Made by a program: the position numbers and the translations under genes. Below are positions 51,018 through 62,063 of a DNA stretch of 64,000 nucleotides, piece after piece. How positions within the stretch are numbered: position 1 is the stretch's first letter; each line of letters begins with the position of its first letter. This DNA is from Nitrospirales bacterium (lineage in GTDB: Bacteria; Nitrospirota; Nitrospiria; Nitrospirales; UBA8639): positions 42,805-106,804 of the forward strand of contig JAJDBQ010000133.1 in assembly GCA_029261255.1 (NCBI GenBank). The letters are read 5' to 3'. The notes under the pieces were generated by a model. It ran no database searches and was not told where the DNA came from. It worked only from the letters and a program-made list of their open reading frames with translations.

Positions 51018-51559
51018 ACTGGACAACATAGAAACCGTTTCTGAGAGCCGCTTGTCATTATTGATGAGCGGCTCTTATCGTTTGCTTCGCGCTTCACGCG
51101 TATTGTTCCACCTATAGGCAGGGCCTTTTCCAAGAGGTTGAACACATCCTGCTCCATTTCATTGCTCACGAGTTTCTTCGTGTATCAGACGAACATACTT
51201 CGTTATCAGGTAATCCTTTTCCTCAAGATCTAGATCATGCAGGGACATGGATTCGTTATCTATCTAATGAAACAAAGGACGATTTTTCATAGTAGCGTGC
51301 GCATTATATTCATTCCCTACTAGGACCAAAACAAAAAGGTATATTGGATTGGGTAGATGGCCTGGTTAGTGGCAAAGCGACCGTCGGAGAAACTAACCAC
51401 TTGTGTTTTAAATTTGAATTGATTGAACGAGAGTGTGTGAAGCTGAATCGACTGACGTTGAAAGCGGACTCGGTAAACCTCATACGGCACGCAGAGGCGA
51501 TTATCTCTTCTATTTATTCACCCATCGGTTTCCATTGGGCCTCAAATCCTAGCGCCACG

Positions 51560-52470
51560 CGTCGAGTATACCCGTGACGCAAGCCCCAGACCATCGGAAT
51601 GGCGTGGATTGGCCCCATTTCTCGCGACTGATACTCTCGCGCATCTTGTGTATCCTTATTGAGAAAACGATGAGTCCGACTCCTGTGGTAGTAGGCTAAA
51701 TAGCTTCGTAAGATTCGATGAAAATGAGTGGCGCTCAAGATGATCAGGCGGTCGAGACACTCTCGACGAATTGAGCCGATGATGCGCTCCACATAGGGGT
51801 TCTTCCAAGGAGATCGGGAAACGGTGCACATTTGCTCAATCCCCATCCCCTCAACTTTGCGCTGAAATTCATTCCTTAAATTCAATCTCGATCCCGCAAG
51901 ACATACTTTGGAACCGTGTCATAGGGAAAGGCCTCAACCATCTGTTGAGCCGTCCATTCCGCTGTAGGATGTTCTGGGATAGCGAAATGCAAAACTGCAC
52001 GCCGGTCAAGAGACAACACGAGAAAGACAGAGCGGACACGAAACGTCGCCGTGGGCCACGGTTAACAATTCAATGAAGACCATGTCAGACGCATGATTTC
52101 TCAGAAAGGTCTTCCATGATTGAGAGAGAGGCTTCCGATGCTGAATCATGTATTTGGATACAGTGGCTTGCGAAACATGACTGTCGAGTTTCAGCAGCTG
52201 CCCTTGAATCCGCTGAGCGCCCCACAACGGATTGGCTGGACTCATCGTTCGAATGAGACCTCATACCACTGGATCAATGAAGGGATATCCGGGCTTTTCA
52301 CTTTGGCTTTTCTAGGTCCAATAAAGTCAAAACCCCTGCCAGTGCTATCGAAGAACGGTCTCTGGTTGCACAAGGATACGAGCCTTTGCCCCGTGCAGCC
52401 GTACACGTAAGACCGTAACCCAGAAGAGGCGATCAAGACGAGTCAATTGTGGTCGTTTGGCCGAGTGATT
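51560..52470 (-). pseudogene. Integrase-core (rve) transposase remnant
   Basis: Reverse-strand fragments NPLWGAQRIQGQLLKL, WKNPYVERIIGSIRRECLDRLIILSATHFHRILRSYLAYYHRSRTHRFLNKDT in different frames. Confidence 0.75.
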
Positions 52471-53311
52471 CAATACCACCAAAAATTGCCAAAGCGCGAG
52501 GTTTTCGAAGAGTGGCTACTTCTGAGCCTAACAGACGGAGAGAAGCATGTTTCCAGCCCATTTCATTGTTCTCATCATAACTGGAAAGGGTTCCTGGATA
52601 GACGAAAATTTCCAAACGTTTCAACGCGGATGAATAGAAGGAACAGGTTCATCACCACCAAACCATCCGTTCGTTATCAATTATTGACTGTTCATGAAAA
52701 AAAAATGGTAATCCATGCCCTTCACATTGTAAAAGCTCCCGCGACGACAGACCAGATGGCCTACCAGTCTGTCTTCTTTGGCTAACACCCAATATCCAAC
52801 AATTATATTCGAGGCGAGCTTGCGGACATTCGAAAGAGAGACGTTTTCTTTTTGTGTAATCAGGGACATCGAACGTTTCTCTTAGCGTTCAATATCCCGA
52901 TCTAATTTATTTAAACAGTTCAACGAGAATAAGACAAACGCCAATATGGGATTCCTGAACATATTCATGAGCGACAGGTGGATAATGAATCCTAGCGTGG
53001 GCCGCGCGAGAACTGATTACCAGCCTTTTGCTAGTTTTCATCTTGTCATACCTTGGATTCTCAATTCCAAAGAGCATTACCTGAAACATGACTTGCCGTT
53101 TCTTTCCCTCCACTCCATACAATTCGACCGCTCATCGGCCGAACAACCTGCCCAAAAATCTGGGAATGTAGCATGCATGATTAGAACGGCTTTCAAGCCT
53201 TATGGGATCTTTCCCCGCTTGTTCGTTTGCCCCACTACATAGGCTTCCCGAAGAAATTATTTAAATATTTATTTTCTATACTTGTTTAGGTGTAAAGGAG
53301 AGAAGAAAGAC

Positions 53312-55459
53312 ATGAAGAAGTTTGGTGTATTCTCGACCTCGCGTGTGTATTTGGTATTATTGACGGTGATCACCTCTCCGTCCTTCATCGCATTTCCGGC
53401 GTTCAGTGAAACCACTAAAGGAGAAAGAGATACCCCAATGCCGACGGCGGCCTTGCAAGATAGCGTGAATGAGTCTCCTTCCTCCAACACAACCGACAAT
53501 TCGTATTTCACGCTTGGCGAAGTTGTGGTCACAGGATCCGCGACAGGACCTCTCAAGAGCCAGGACGTCCTCACATCCGTCGACATCTTAGGAGCCGACG
53601 TCGTGGAAAAGCAGAATGTCGACTATACATGGCAACTCTTTCGGCAAGCCCCGGGAGTCATGACCACGAATTTCAATCAAGGGGGCATCTCAGGAGAATT
53701 CTCCTTTCGCGGGTTTAACGGGGAAGGAGAAATCAATGGCATCAAACTCTTGATTGACGGCATTCCCAGCAATACGAATTCCGGAGATATGGAATATTTA
53801 GATATGATCTTCCCGTTGGATATCCAATCGATCGAAATCATCCGAGGGACCAACGATGCCCGATATGGGCTCCACAATATTGCGGGCAATGCCAATGTCT
53901 TCACCCAGACCGGAGGCAATTACACCAAGGCACGCGTGAGTTACGGAAGTTTCGGAACCGTGGATACCCAAATCTCGTCTGGCTTCGAGACTGGCGGATT
54001 TTCCCAAAACTATATTGCCGCCTATCGCGAATCTGATGGCTATCGGGATCATTCGGATTTGAGCAGGTACACCTTCGCCGGCAAATGGCTTTACTCTCCA
54101 CCAAGCGCTAGCTACAAAGTCGGCCTCATTGCCCGCCTCTATGAAAGTGAAGCGGACTCGCCTGGGTATCTCACCATGGACGAGTCACGCAGCCGCCCCA
54201 AAAAGTCTCCCTCGTTTAGCAATTTTGACGGCACCGAACGAAAAATCAAGACCGTCAGCGGCCACTTCGATAGCGACGTGACGTCGGATCTCTTCTTTTC
54301 TCTGAAAAGTTATGTCAATAAGTTCGATCAAACCCGCTTTGTGCAATTTACGGGCGCCGGGTCTCAACAAGAGCGCATTGCGAACGAATTACACTACGGG
54401 GCCATTGCCACACTGACCTACCGACCGTATCTCCCATGGTTTGATGATTTTGTGCTGGAGGGAGGGCTTGATTTCCAGCAACAAGAGAATGAAAGTATTC
54501 GTTATATCGGGAACCAACGGCGTCGACAAGAGCTCAGGCGCAATCAGGAATTCGACTTCTTAATTTATGGAGGATTCGTACAAGCCGTCATCAAACCCGT
54601 GCATTGGCTCAAACTGGTTCCTGCCGTGCGAATCGATTCCGCAGATGGGGAGTTGGTCAATCGCGGGACGGATGCGAGCCCCAATAGTACCGTCTTAGAT
54701 CTCAATGATTATGATGCGATCTGGCAACCAAAATTTAGTGCCGTCATTACCCCCATTGACGGATATAGTCTCTATGGGAATTGGGGACGCACGTTTCAAG
54801 TTGGGATTGGGGCCGGAGCCTATAACAGTGGTCGAGAACTCGAACCCTCCATTAATGATGGCTGGGAGATGGGCGTGAAGTTGAGTCCGGTCAAATGGGT
54901 TCAAGGACGCCTGGCGTATTGGGAACAAACCGCCACAGATGAAGTGCGACGATTGTTTACGGGCTCAGGCGATAGTGAGAACATTGGTGAAACCAAGCGC
55001 CGAGGATTTGATGCACAACTCCGCGCAAACCCCATCAATCCCCTGTCGATTTGGGGGGCATTTTCTTGGCAAGAAGGGATTATCACCAAACCCGGTCCCG
55101 CTGAAGCCGACAATAAGAATAATGAGATCGATCATATCCCTGACTATGTCGTTTCCGGTGGGATTGATTATGATATCACGCCTGAGTTACGGGGTTCCTT
55201 TTCGATCTTTGCACAAGGTGACTATTTCTTAGACAAAGCCAATAGTACACGCCAATTTGGCGATTATTATCTCGTCAACCTCGGACTGTTTTATCAGCTC
55301 AACCAATATGTCGGATTAGACTTTCAAGTGACCAATCTGACCGATAAATATTATGAATATGTATGGAACGCAGGAAACACTCTTCACTCACCAGCTGATG
55401 GACGAGCATTCTATGGCGCCTTAAATGTTGAATTCGACTTGTTAGACAAAATATTATAG
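53312..55459 (+). CDS. TonB-dependent outer-membrane receptor
   Basis: GEVVVTGSATGPLKSQDVLTSVDILGADVVEKQ plug; IQSIEIIRGTNDARYGLHNIAGNANVFTQ; C-terminal barrel. Confidence 0.93.
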   Translation: MKKFGVFSTSRVYLVLLTVITSPSFIAFPAFSETTKGERDTPMPTAALQDSVNESPSSNTTDNSYFTLGEVVVTGSATGPLKSQDVLTSVDILGADVVEKQNVDYTWQLFRQAPGVMTTNFNQGGISGEFSFRGFNGEGEINGIKLLIDGIPSNTNSGDMEYLDMIFPLDIQSIEIIRGTNDARYGLHNIAGNANVFTQTGGNYTKARVSYGSFGTVDTQISSGFETGGFSQNYIAAYRESDGYRDHSDLSRYTFAGKWLYSPPSASYKVGLIARLYESEADSPGYLTMDESRSRPKKSPSFSNFDGTERKIKTVSGHFDSDVTSDLFFSLKSYVNKFDQTRFVQFTGAGSQQERIANELHYGAIATLTYRPYLPWFDDFVLEGGLDFQQQENESIRYIGNQRRRQELRRNQEFDFLIYGGFVQAVIKPVHWLKLVPAVRIDSADGELVNRGTDASPNSTVLDLNDYDAIWQPKFSAVITPIDGYSLYGNWGRTFQVGIGAGAYNSGRELEPSINDGWEMGVKLSPVKWVQGRLAYWEQTATDEVRRLFTGSGDSENIGETKRRGFDAQLRANPINPLSIWGAFSWQEGIITKPGPAEADNKNNEIDHIPDYVVSGGIDYDITPELRGSFSIFAQGDYFLDKANSTRQFGDYYLVNLGLFYQLNQYVGLDFQVTNLTDKYYEYVWNAGNTLHSPADGRAFYGALNVEFDLLDKIL

Positions 55460-55464
55460 GACAA

Positions 55465-55900
55465 GATGCCAGGAAAACGGCGAAACAAGGCCCGAGAGTT
55501 ATGGCGGAATATGCACATGTCTTTCGGCCTTGTTGTTGGCCTCCTCTTGGTGTTGACGAGACTCACTGGGAGTCTCCTTGTGTCCTATATCGAAATTGGT
55601 GAATGACTGAACCCTGAAGTCACCTTCGCATCAACCTAAAAATCATGGCGATCCTATGAGGACAGATTTCAAGCGCTACAAACAGCGCACCCTACCCGCG
55701 AACATGCCTGACGGATGGTCTGGGTGAATACCCATACGGTGGAGATCGTCAGCCGCCGCCTGTGGGTCAGATCGCCCTTGAGACCACTGCGACCAAGAAG
55801 GTCGCGTAACAGAAATCCGTGAGCCGTGGGGAATTGCAACTCACATTGAGCTTGACTCCTTGCCGCAAGATGAAACCTGTAGGCCCCATATCTTCCCTAG
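55465..55900 (+). pseudogene. PepSY-associated TM (PiuB-like) protein, decayed
   Basis: MPGKRRNKARELWRNMHMSFGLVVGLLLVLTRLTGSLLVSYIEIGE*LNPEVTF then stops. Confidence 0.65.
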
Positions 55901-55951
55901 GGGTGGCCATAGCCAATCGCACCGTTTTTTTTAACGCGTTGAAGAAATACC

Positions 55952-57130
55952 ATGCCGAAAAATACCGTTCGCCTACACCATATCGATCTACTTCGTGGCT
56001 TGATTATTATTTTTATGATCCTTGATCATGCGATGGTGTATTGCCGCGACTATTTTGTTAATGATCCAATGGATGTTCCAGGTACGGAACCGATGATTTT
56101 TCTATCGCGTTTTATTTCCCATTTTTGCGCTCCTTTGTTTGTCTTTCTTGCGGGATTATCAGCAGCGTTGACCGAAAATCGTTTTGATCATAGCCGCGAC
56201 TTCGCAGCCAGCTTGATTCAGCGTGGCATCGTTCTCATTATGCTCGAATTCACCTTTATTTCTTGGTCATGGAGTTTTAATCCATTGTTCCCCATGCTCT
56301 ACGCGCAGGTCATTTGGGCGATCGGTTGTGGATTCGTTTTTTTGGGTATATTGCGACTACTCGATCTCAGATTAGTATTGATCGCTGGGGCGCTCATCGT
56401 CCTGGGTCACAATCTTCTCGATAGCATTCGTTTTCAGGACAATACCTGGCTGCACTATCTATGGTCTGTCCTGCATCAAAAAAATGTATTGGCGCTTCCT
56501 TTCGATTTCGAAGTCAGAACAACCTATCCTATATTGCCCATTATCGGGTTGATGTGTCTGGCCTTTATGGCTGGGCGTTACTACATATCACAGGAATTTT
56601 CTAAAAAAGTCGAAAAACAAGCGTTGGGAGCCGGTATCACTTGTCTACTTTCCTACGCGGTACTGAGAAGCTTTAATCTCTACGGAGACTCCGGTCAATT
56701 TGTCATTCAAGACTCGACCATGTTCACATTGATGTCATTTTTCAATCCTACGAAGTATCCGCTTTCTTTACAGTTTATGATGCTCACCGTCGGGGCTGGA
56801 TTAATTCTCTTGTTCTTTTTTAGACGTTTGAAACCGACATTTTCAGAGAGTTTTTTACAGGTACTAGGCAAGACGAGTATGTTTTCGTATATCGTACACT
56901 TGTACCTCTTGCATCTTATTAGCTGGCTATTAATTCCTGCACTTGGTTTTCAGCTTAGCGATATGACGTATGGCAAAACACTTATTGGCTTACCCGAGGG
57001 GTTTGGATTGTCTTATGGCGCCACGTATATTTTCGCGTCCGTTGTTGTGTTGCTCACAGTGTTGCTGGCCAAGCTGTATATTCCGTGGAAATACGCCAAT
57101 AAAAATAATCTTCTTTCTCGTTATGTGTAA
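55952..57130 (+). CDS. DUF1624 / heparan-alpha-glucosaminide N-acetyltransferase-like membrane protein
   Basis: RLHHIDLLRGLIIIFMILDHAMVYCRDYF..SHFCAPLFVFLAGLSAAL. Confidence 0.85.
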   Translation: MPKNTVRLHHIDLLRGLIIIFMILDHAMVYCRDYFVNDPMDVPGTEPMIFLSRFISHFCAPLFVFLAGLSAALTENRFDHSRDFAASLIQRGIVLIMLEFTFISWSWSFNPLFPMLYAQVIWAIGCGFVFLGILRLLDLRLVLIAGALIVLGHNLLDSIRFQDNTWLHYLWSVLHQKNVLALPFDFEVRTTYPILPIIGLMCLAFMAGRYYISQEFSKKVEKQALGAGITCLLSYAVLRSFNLYGDSGQFVIQDSTMFTLMSFFNPTKYPLSLQFMMLTVGAGLILLFFFRRLKPTFSESFLQVLGKTSMFSYIVHLYLLHLISWLLIPALGFQLSDMTYGKTLIGLPEGFGLSYGATYIFASVVVLLTVLLAKLYIPWKYANKNNLLSRYV

Positions 57131-58143
57131 CAAAGAGAGAATTGATCTTCCCCACACAACTAAGACTCAAGCCTAAGCTGTCTGCTCAAACACCATTGGT
57201 ATCCGCTCTCTAATCGCCGAGTGTTTTCTCTCGTGCCTGGCGAGTTCTAAATCATGCTGTCATTGGTGACTGAAATAATCCCCGACGAGGTGACTGCTAT
57301 ACAAAATGACTTGGATCTTTTGGTGGCATTGAGGCTTTCCCTACTTCTTCGGAAATTTTCTTATCCAAACGCTGATGGATTCGATTTTCATTTTACTACT
57401 CCTTAAACGCATCTCCCTTTCACTCCAAATCCTATTCATTCCAGAACAGTAATTAATCCAAATATTCTCGGCGAAGGGTGCCGATCAGTCATTCAACGAA
57501 CGGGTGGAGCACTGGCACATTCTGAATCGATTTCACCTCATGTATTCCTAATATTCTCAATATAAGCCTGCCACTGATGGAACCGAAATAGAGGATCATT
57601 ATCGAAGCTCAAGCAGCGAGGACACTTGTAGCGGTGTAATTGTCGGGAGAGGGTTCTTCCATCTATGAGAATAGCTGGGTGGACTCCGAACCTGATGATC
57701 CGACGCACGGATTGATTCGTCACAACAAGGACCCAATGCGTCTAGAGTCGAAGGGACTTACACAGGAAGGAATCAAGACTCCATAGACACTCTTTCGTCT
57801 AGCCGATGAAAGATAGCCATGTAAAGATGATTCATGGCGAGAAAGCGGCCCGTTGAAGAGAAATTCAGACGTAACGAAACTGAGCATTAGGAGCGTGAAT
57901 AAGGAATTCACCAAGGACAGGTGTTCCAGTCCATTGCAGTACTATCGTGCTGCTTGGATTAGGTGCCTGGGTAGGCGGAAATTTTCAAGAGTTTCAAGGC
58001 GGATGAATTAAGGGAAGGGACATTATGTGTCGAGATAATTTCTGCAGTGACTCGTCAAATTAGATTTATCGAGAATGAAGTAGACTGAAAGTGAAAGAAG
58101 AAGAAGAGGTGTCCGCATGAACATGAGGTAGCTAAGTATACAG

Positions 58144-58383
58144 TCATGACCGCTTCACGAATGGCAGAGGACCCCATGCTAAGCAACAGCTCGTGTGCTG
58201 TTGCACCCATTGGCACAAATCAGAATCGGAATGTTGGTGTCCATCATGATCGATGGCTGAAAAGATATGGTGAATTTCGAGGACATGCCCAAATGGCACT
58301 GAGGCCACAAGAAGCATGGCCAGAGAAAGGGTTAGACCCACAACCCATGAAGATGGCATGTAATATTTCGATCGGCTCATCAT
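58144..58383 (-). CDS. Small secreted HDH-motif protein, paralog of 13301-13624
   Basis: VLEIHHIFSAIDHDGHQHSDSDLCQWVQQHTSCC. Confidence 0.7.
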   Translation of the reverse strand: MMSRSKYYMPSSWVVGLTLSLAMLLVASVPFGHVLEIHHIFSAIDHDGHQHSDSDLCQWVQQHTSCCLAWGPLPFVKRS

Positions 58384-58430
58384 AACCTAAACGGCGAAAT
58401 TAGCAAAGCACTTCTGAACTGTCAGCATCA

Positions 58431-58449
58431 ATTACAAGTAATTTGCAAT
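58431..58449. promoter_or_regulatory. Candidate Zur-like operator ATTACAAGTAATTTGCAAT
   Basis: 17/19 identical to the perfect palindrome at 13214-13232; ~50 bp upstream of the 58383 start. Confidence 0.65.
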
Positions 58450-58654
58450 AATGAATCATGACTCAGATGACTCATCATGACGTAAACGCTGTTCTGCTGA
58501 AGAAGATCCACGAACGAGTCGAATAACCTGATTGATGACACTCACAAAATTTCTTCACTTCAAGAGTTTGCCTCTCCTCACCGAAAAGAAAGAGCAGGGC
58601 ATTCCCACTTACATGTACATATGTACCTGACAGAACCACCAAGGATCTTCCATT

Positions 58655-59197
58655 TTGGGGTCAAGTCGTTCTTTTATTGTGTTTGCACTTTGTATCATCG
58701 GAATTGCCGCTGGTGGTCAAGCCCTGCTTGACAAGGTTCCCTTAGACCAAGCCCTACTCAAATTAAAGCCAAAGATTCCAACTTCTCGAGCAATGACATC
58801 TGGCTCAGACGATTCAACGATTCAATTAGAGCGTTTTGGAGGAGTGTGGGTTGCCAATGTTGAACTCAACGATCTTCACCAAGCCAAACTCGTTGTTGAT
58901 ACTGGTGCATCACTGACGCTCATTTCTGAAGATTTGGCTTTTGACGCGGGTATTCAACCGGCCTTAAACAGTCCCACGGTCAAGATGCAGGGGGTGTCTG
59001 GAAAAGCTGAAGCCAAAATGGGCATTGTTCCAAGAATGCAAGTCGGTGATGCAGGACGTAAAAATGTGCGTGTCTTTATCTACACCATGCCTGGTTTTTC
59101 TGGCGTCGATGGTCTTCTCGGGTTAAGCTTTTTTGATGGATTTGTGGTTCAGCTTGATCATGCTCAGGGTTTACTCCATCTAACTCCAAAGAGCTAG
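58655..59197 (+). CDS. Retropepsin-like aspartic protease
   Basis: AKLVVDTGASLTLISEDLA (DTGAS) and GVDGLLGLSFFDGFVVQLDH. Confidence 0.85.
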   Translation: MGSSRSFIVFALCIIGIAAGGQALLDKVPLDQALLKLKPKIPTSRAMTSGSDDSTIQLERFGGVWVANVELNDLHQAKLVVDTGASLTLISEDLAFDAGIQPALNSPTVKMQGVSGKAEAKMGIVPRMQVGDAGRKNVRVFIYTMPGFSGVDGLLGLSFFDGFVVQLDHAQGLLHLTPKS

Positions 59198-59369
59198 CGA
59201 TCCTCTTTTTTTTCCTGCCTCAAACCTCAAACACATCATTTTTCCGTAGGATTTCCAGAACTCCTTCCCAACGAGTAGAACAAACAGCTGTAATCTCCAT
59301 GCGTTCCTTGACAGTCCGAGAAGGCAGTATGGTAATACTACCTGTTGCTTAAACGAACAGGATACTATT

Positions 59370-59813
59370 ATGCGATTCTTCATGTATGCAGACAATCTCA
59401 ACCCGACCCAATTAAAACAACGTGCACCGGAGCATCAGCTTCTCTTCAAGGCCTACATTCCTGACCACACCATCACCTTTGGGCGATGGTCCAATCAATG
59501 GCGATGCGGGCTGGCCACCATCACACCTTCTGCTGGTGAGCGAGTCTGGGGTGCTGTATTTGAACTCACGCAGGAAGACGTGAAAGAGCTGGACAAATTT
59601 GATGGTGACATACCAGAAGAAGCGTTTCGGCATGTTGAGATCAATGTCTTTACAGAAGACGACCAAAAAGAGTTTGTCACCACACATGTTGGACAGGCCA
59701 TTGGAAAATTTAAAGCTAAAGAGCATTATATTGATTGGGTCATGGCCGGCGTGCGACATTGGAAATTACCAGAAGAATGCACTGATATGTGGGATCTCGT
59801 CCGCGCCAAGTAA
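59370..59813 (+). CDS. Gamma-glutamylcyclotransferase (AIG2-like) protein
   Basis: MRFFMYADNLNPTQLKQRAPE..VWGAVFELTQEDVKELDKFDG. Confidence 0.8.
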   Translation: MRFFMYADNLNPTQLKQRAPEHQLLFKAYIPDHTITFGRWSNQWRCGLATITPSAGERVWGAVFELTQEDVKELDKFDGDIPEEAFRHVEINVFTEDDQKEFVTTHVGQAIGKFKAKEHYIDWVMAGVRHWKLPEECTDMWDLVRAK

Positions 59814-59883
59814 CCTCAGAACACCCAAACACGTTTTAGCGTATCCCAATATTTTTCACACCATCTTGCAGGAAGGATAATCT

Positions 59884-60210
59884 ATGCCTAAACCAAAATA
59901 TCATATTCTCGTATGTACCAATTCTCGCCCGCCGGGACATCCAAAACCTTCTTGTGGTTCAGCGGGTGCCCAGAATTTACTCATGGCTTTAAACATGGGC
60001 TTAATTGAACGGGGTGTTCAACCAGGAGAAGTGCTTGTGACAGGAACCACCTGCCTTGGGCCGTGTGAAACAGGGCCAAACGTTGTGGTCTACCCAACCG
60101 GCACGTGGTATTCGCAAGTCAAAGATGCTGATGTGGCTGTCATCTTAGACGAACATATCAAAAAAGGTGAGCCTGCCGCACAACTCAACCCTGACGCTAT
60201 CTGGTCGTAA
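59884..60210 (+). CDS. Thioredoxin-like [2Fe-2S] ferredoxin
   Basis: HILVCTNSRPPGHPKPSCGSAGAQNLL..TGTTCLGPCETGPNVVVYPTGTWYSQV. Confidence 0.92.
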   Translation: MPKPKYHILVCTNSRPPGHPKPSCGSAGAQNLLMALNMGLIERGVQPGEVLVTGTTCLGPCETGPNVVVYPTGTWYSQVKDADVAVILDEHIKKGEPAAQLNPDAIWS

Positions 60211-60237
60211 GTCGTTTTTTTAGGACGATTTGCCAAC

Positions 60238-60783
60238 ATGGGTGAACATAGTCATCATGATTCGCATGCGCATCATGGCCAACCGTCGCATGTCTCTCAT
60301 AAGGCTCATGCCGTATCACTAGGATGCGTCGTTGTCACATGTAGTGACACGCGCACCAAAGATACCGACACCAGCGGAAAATTGATTTGCCATCTCCTCA
60401 AAGAGCAGGGACATTCAATTAACAAATCGCATCTGATCAAAGATGAACCAGCAGACATTACCCAGCTCCTAGAAGAAACCTACCAGCAACCGGAAAATGC
60501 CATTATCATCATTAATGGCGGAACCGGGATTTCCCGCCGCGATTCGACATTTGAAGCCGTAGATAGATTTTTACAAAAACGGTTGGATGGCTTTGGTGAG
60601 TTATTTCGCTACCTGAGTTATAAGGATATTGGTTCAGCCGCCATGCTCAGCCGTGCGACAGCTGGCATCTACGAACATATGGTGATTTTTTCTATCCCCG
60701 GCTCACCAGGCGCCGTTCAACTCGCGATGGAACAGTTAATTCTCCCTGAAATCGGGCATATTGCTGGAGAATTAGCGAAATAG
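60238..60783 (+). CDS. moaB: MoaB-like molybdopterin biosynthesis protein (copy 2)
   Basis: VVVTCSDTRTKDTDTSGKLICHLLKEQGH..IINGGTGISRRDSTFEAVD..GFGELFRYLSYKDIGSAAMLSRATAG. Confidence 0.93.
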   Translation: MGEHSHHDSHAHHGQPSHVSHKAHAVSLGCVVVTCSDTRTKDTDTSGKLICHLLKEQGHSINKSHLIKDEPADITQLLEETYQQPENAIIIINGGTGISRRDSTFEAVDRFLQKRLDGFGELFRYLSYKDIGSAAMLSRATAGIYEHMVIFSIPGSPGAVQLAMEQLILPEIGHIAGELAK

Positions 60784-61001
60784 TTTTTACTGAATATCCG
60801 TGCCCAATGCTTGCGATAAACAGGAATGATTAAAAGATTCCTTCCAACGAGGCCGCAGCCGTTCCCGGCGTTCGTAGCTCACTTCCGCCTACGGAGGCCT
60901 AAGCCTTCGGCGGAGGACTCGGCGGAGTAGGCTTGGCGCGAAGAGCGTGCGACTAGTACGTGAACACGGGGAAAAGGCGACCCGCCTGTGCGAAGCCGCT
61001 C

Positions 61002-61046
61002 CGGCAGGCATGGAACCGCTAGCCTGTCAGCCGTAGCCTTGGCGAA
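61002..61046. repeat. 45-bp dispersed repeat, copy 2
   Basis: CGGCAGGCATGGAACCGCTAGCCTGTCAGCCGTAGCCTTGGCGAA, 43/45 identical to 5605-5649. Confidence 0.9.
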
Positions 61047-61072
61047 GCCTGATAGCTTTTTTCAACAGTCCA

Positions 61073-62005
61073 CTAATACATCATCTTTCCTTCTGCAACC
61101 ATAACAACCTGTCCACCAACCTTGATGTTCTGAATGATATCGTCATCGGAAAAAACCTGAACGAGAATCCGAGAAGGACGATTCATTTCATAGCCTTGCT
61201 CGATCACCACTTCGGTGGTTGGTCCCACTTCCACCACTCCGTTTTTCACCAAGTACGCTCCTAACGCACCACCAGCACTCCCAGTCGCTGGATCCTCCGG
61301 AATCCCAATGGGATCGGCAAACATACGGGTATGCACAGTAGAATTTTCTTCGAGTGTCATACTCGTATAGACCATAATGCCATTTGTGCCTAAGCGGGCA
61401 CAGATATCTTGAATAGCGGTATGATTCACTTGCATGGACTTGACCGCAGTCAGCGTTCGAATCGGCACAATTAACACAGGGAGTCCGGTTGAGACCACCT
61501 CTACAGGAAATGGAGAATCAGTGATCTGCGATTTTTGTACGCCTAAGGCTTTCGCTAACTCATAAATGATCTCAACCTGGCTCACCACTTCTGGAAACTC
61601 TGGAGCGGGTTGAGACATCACCACTTGCTCAATGTGTCCTTGCAAGATAATGAGCTCAAGCGGAAACACCCCTAAATGACATTCATAGAATACATGCGTC
61701 ACTGGCTCGTGCAGGGGAAGGCGCTTGAGTGTTCCCAGTACATAGAATGTCCCTAACACCGGATGTCCAGCAAATGGAATTTCCTGGGAGGGTGTAAAGA
61801 TACGGATCTTCGCAACGGCACGAGGATCCGTCGGTGGCAAGACAAACACAGTCTCGGAAAGATTCATCTCCCTCGCGATTTGCTGAAACTCGCGATCAGT
61901 CAGATCACCAGCATCAGGAAACACGGCAAGGGGATTCCCGCCAAACGGTTCATTCGTAAAGACATCGGCTTGATAAAACTGGAGCCACTTTCGAGTTGTA
62001 TCCAT
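61073..62005 (-). CDS. PhzF-family isomerase
   Basis: [71 protein letters not shown]. Confidence 0.93.
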   Translation of the reverse strand: MDTTRKWLQFYQADVFTNEPFGGNPLAVFPDAGDLTDREFQQIAREMNLSETVFVLPPTDPRAVAKIRIFTPSQEIPFAGHPVLGTFYVLGTLKRLPLHEPVTHVFYECHLGVFPLELIILQGHIEQVVMSQPAPEFPEVVSQVEIIYELAKALGVQKSQITDSPFPVEVVSTGLPVLIVPIRTLTAVKSMQVNHTAIQDICARLGTNGIMVYTSMTLEENSTVHTRMFADPIGIPEDPATGSAGGALGAYLVKNGVVEVGPTTEVVIEQGYEMNRPSRILVQVFSDDDIIQNIKVGGQVVMVAEGKMMY

Positions 62006-62063
62006 TACAATTGCAGGCAAGACATGAATGGAGAGTAACTCTTACTCAAAAAATGATCTCCTC

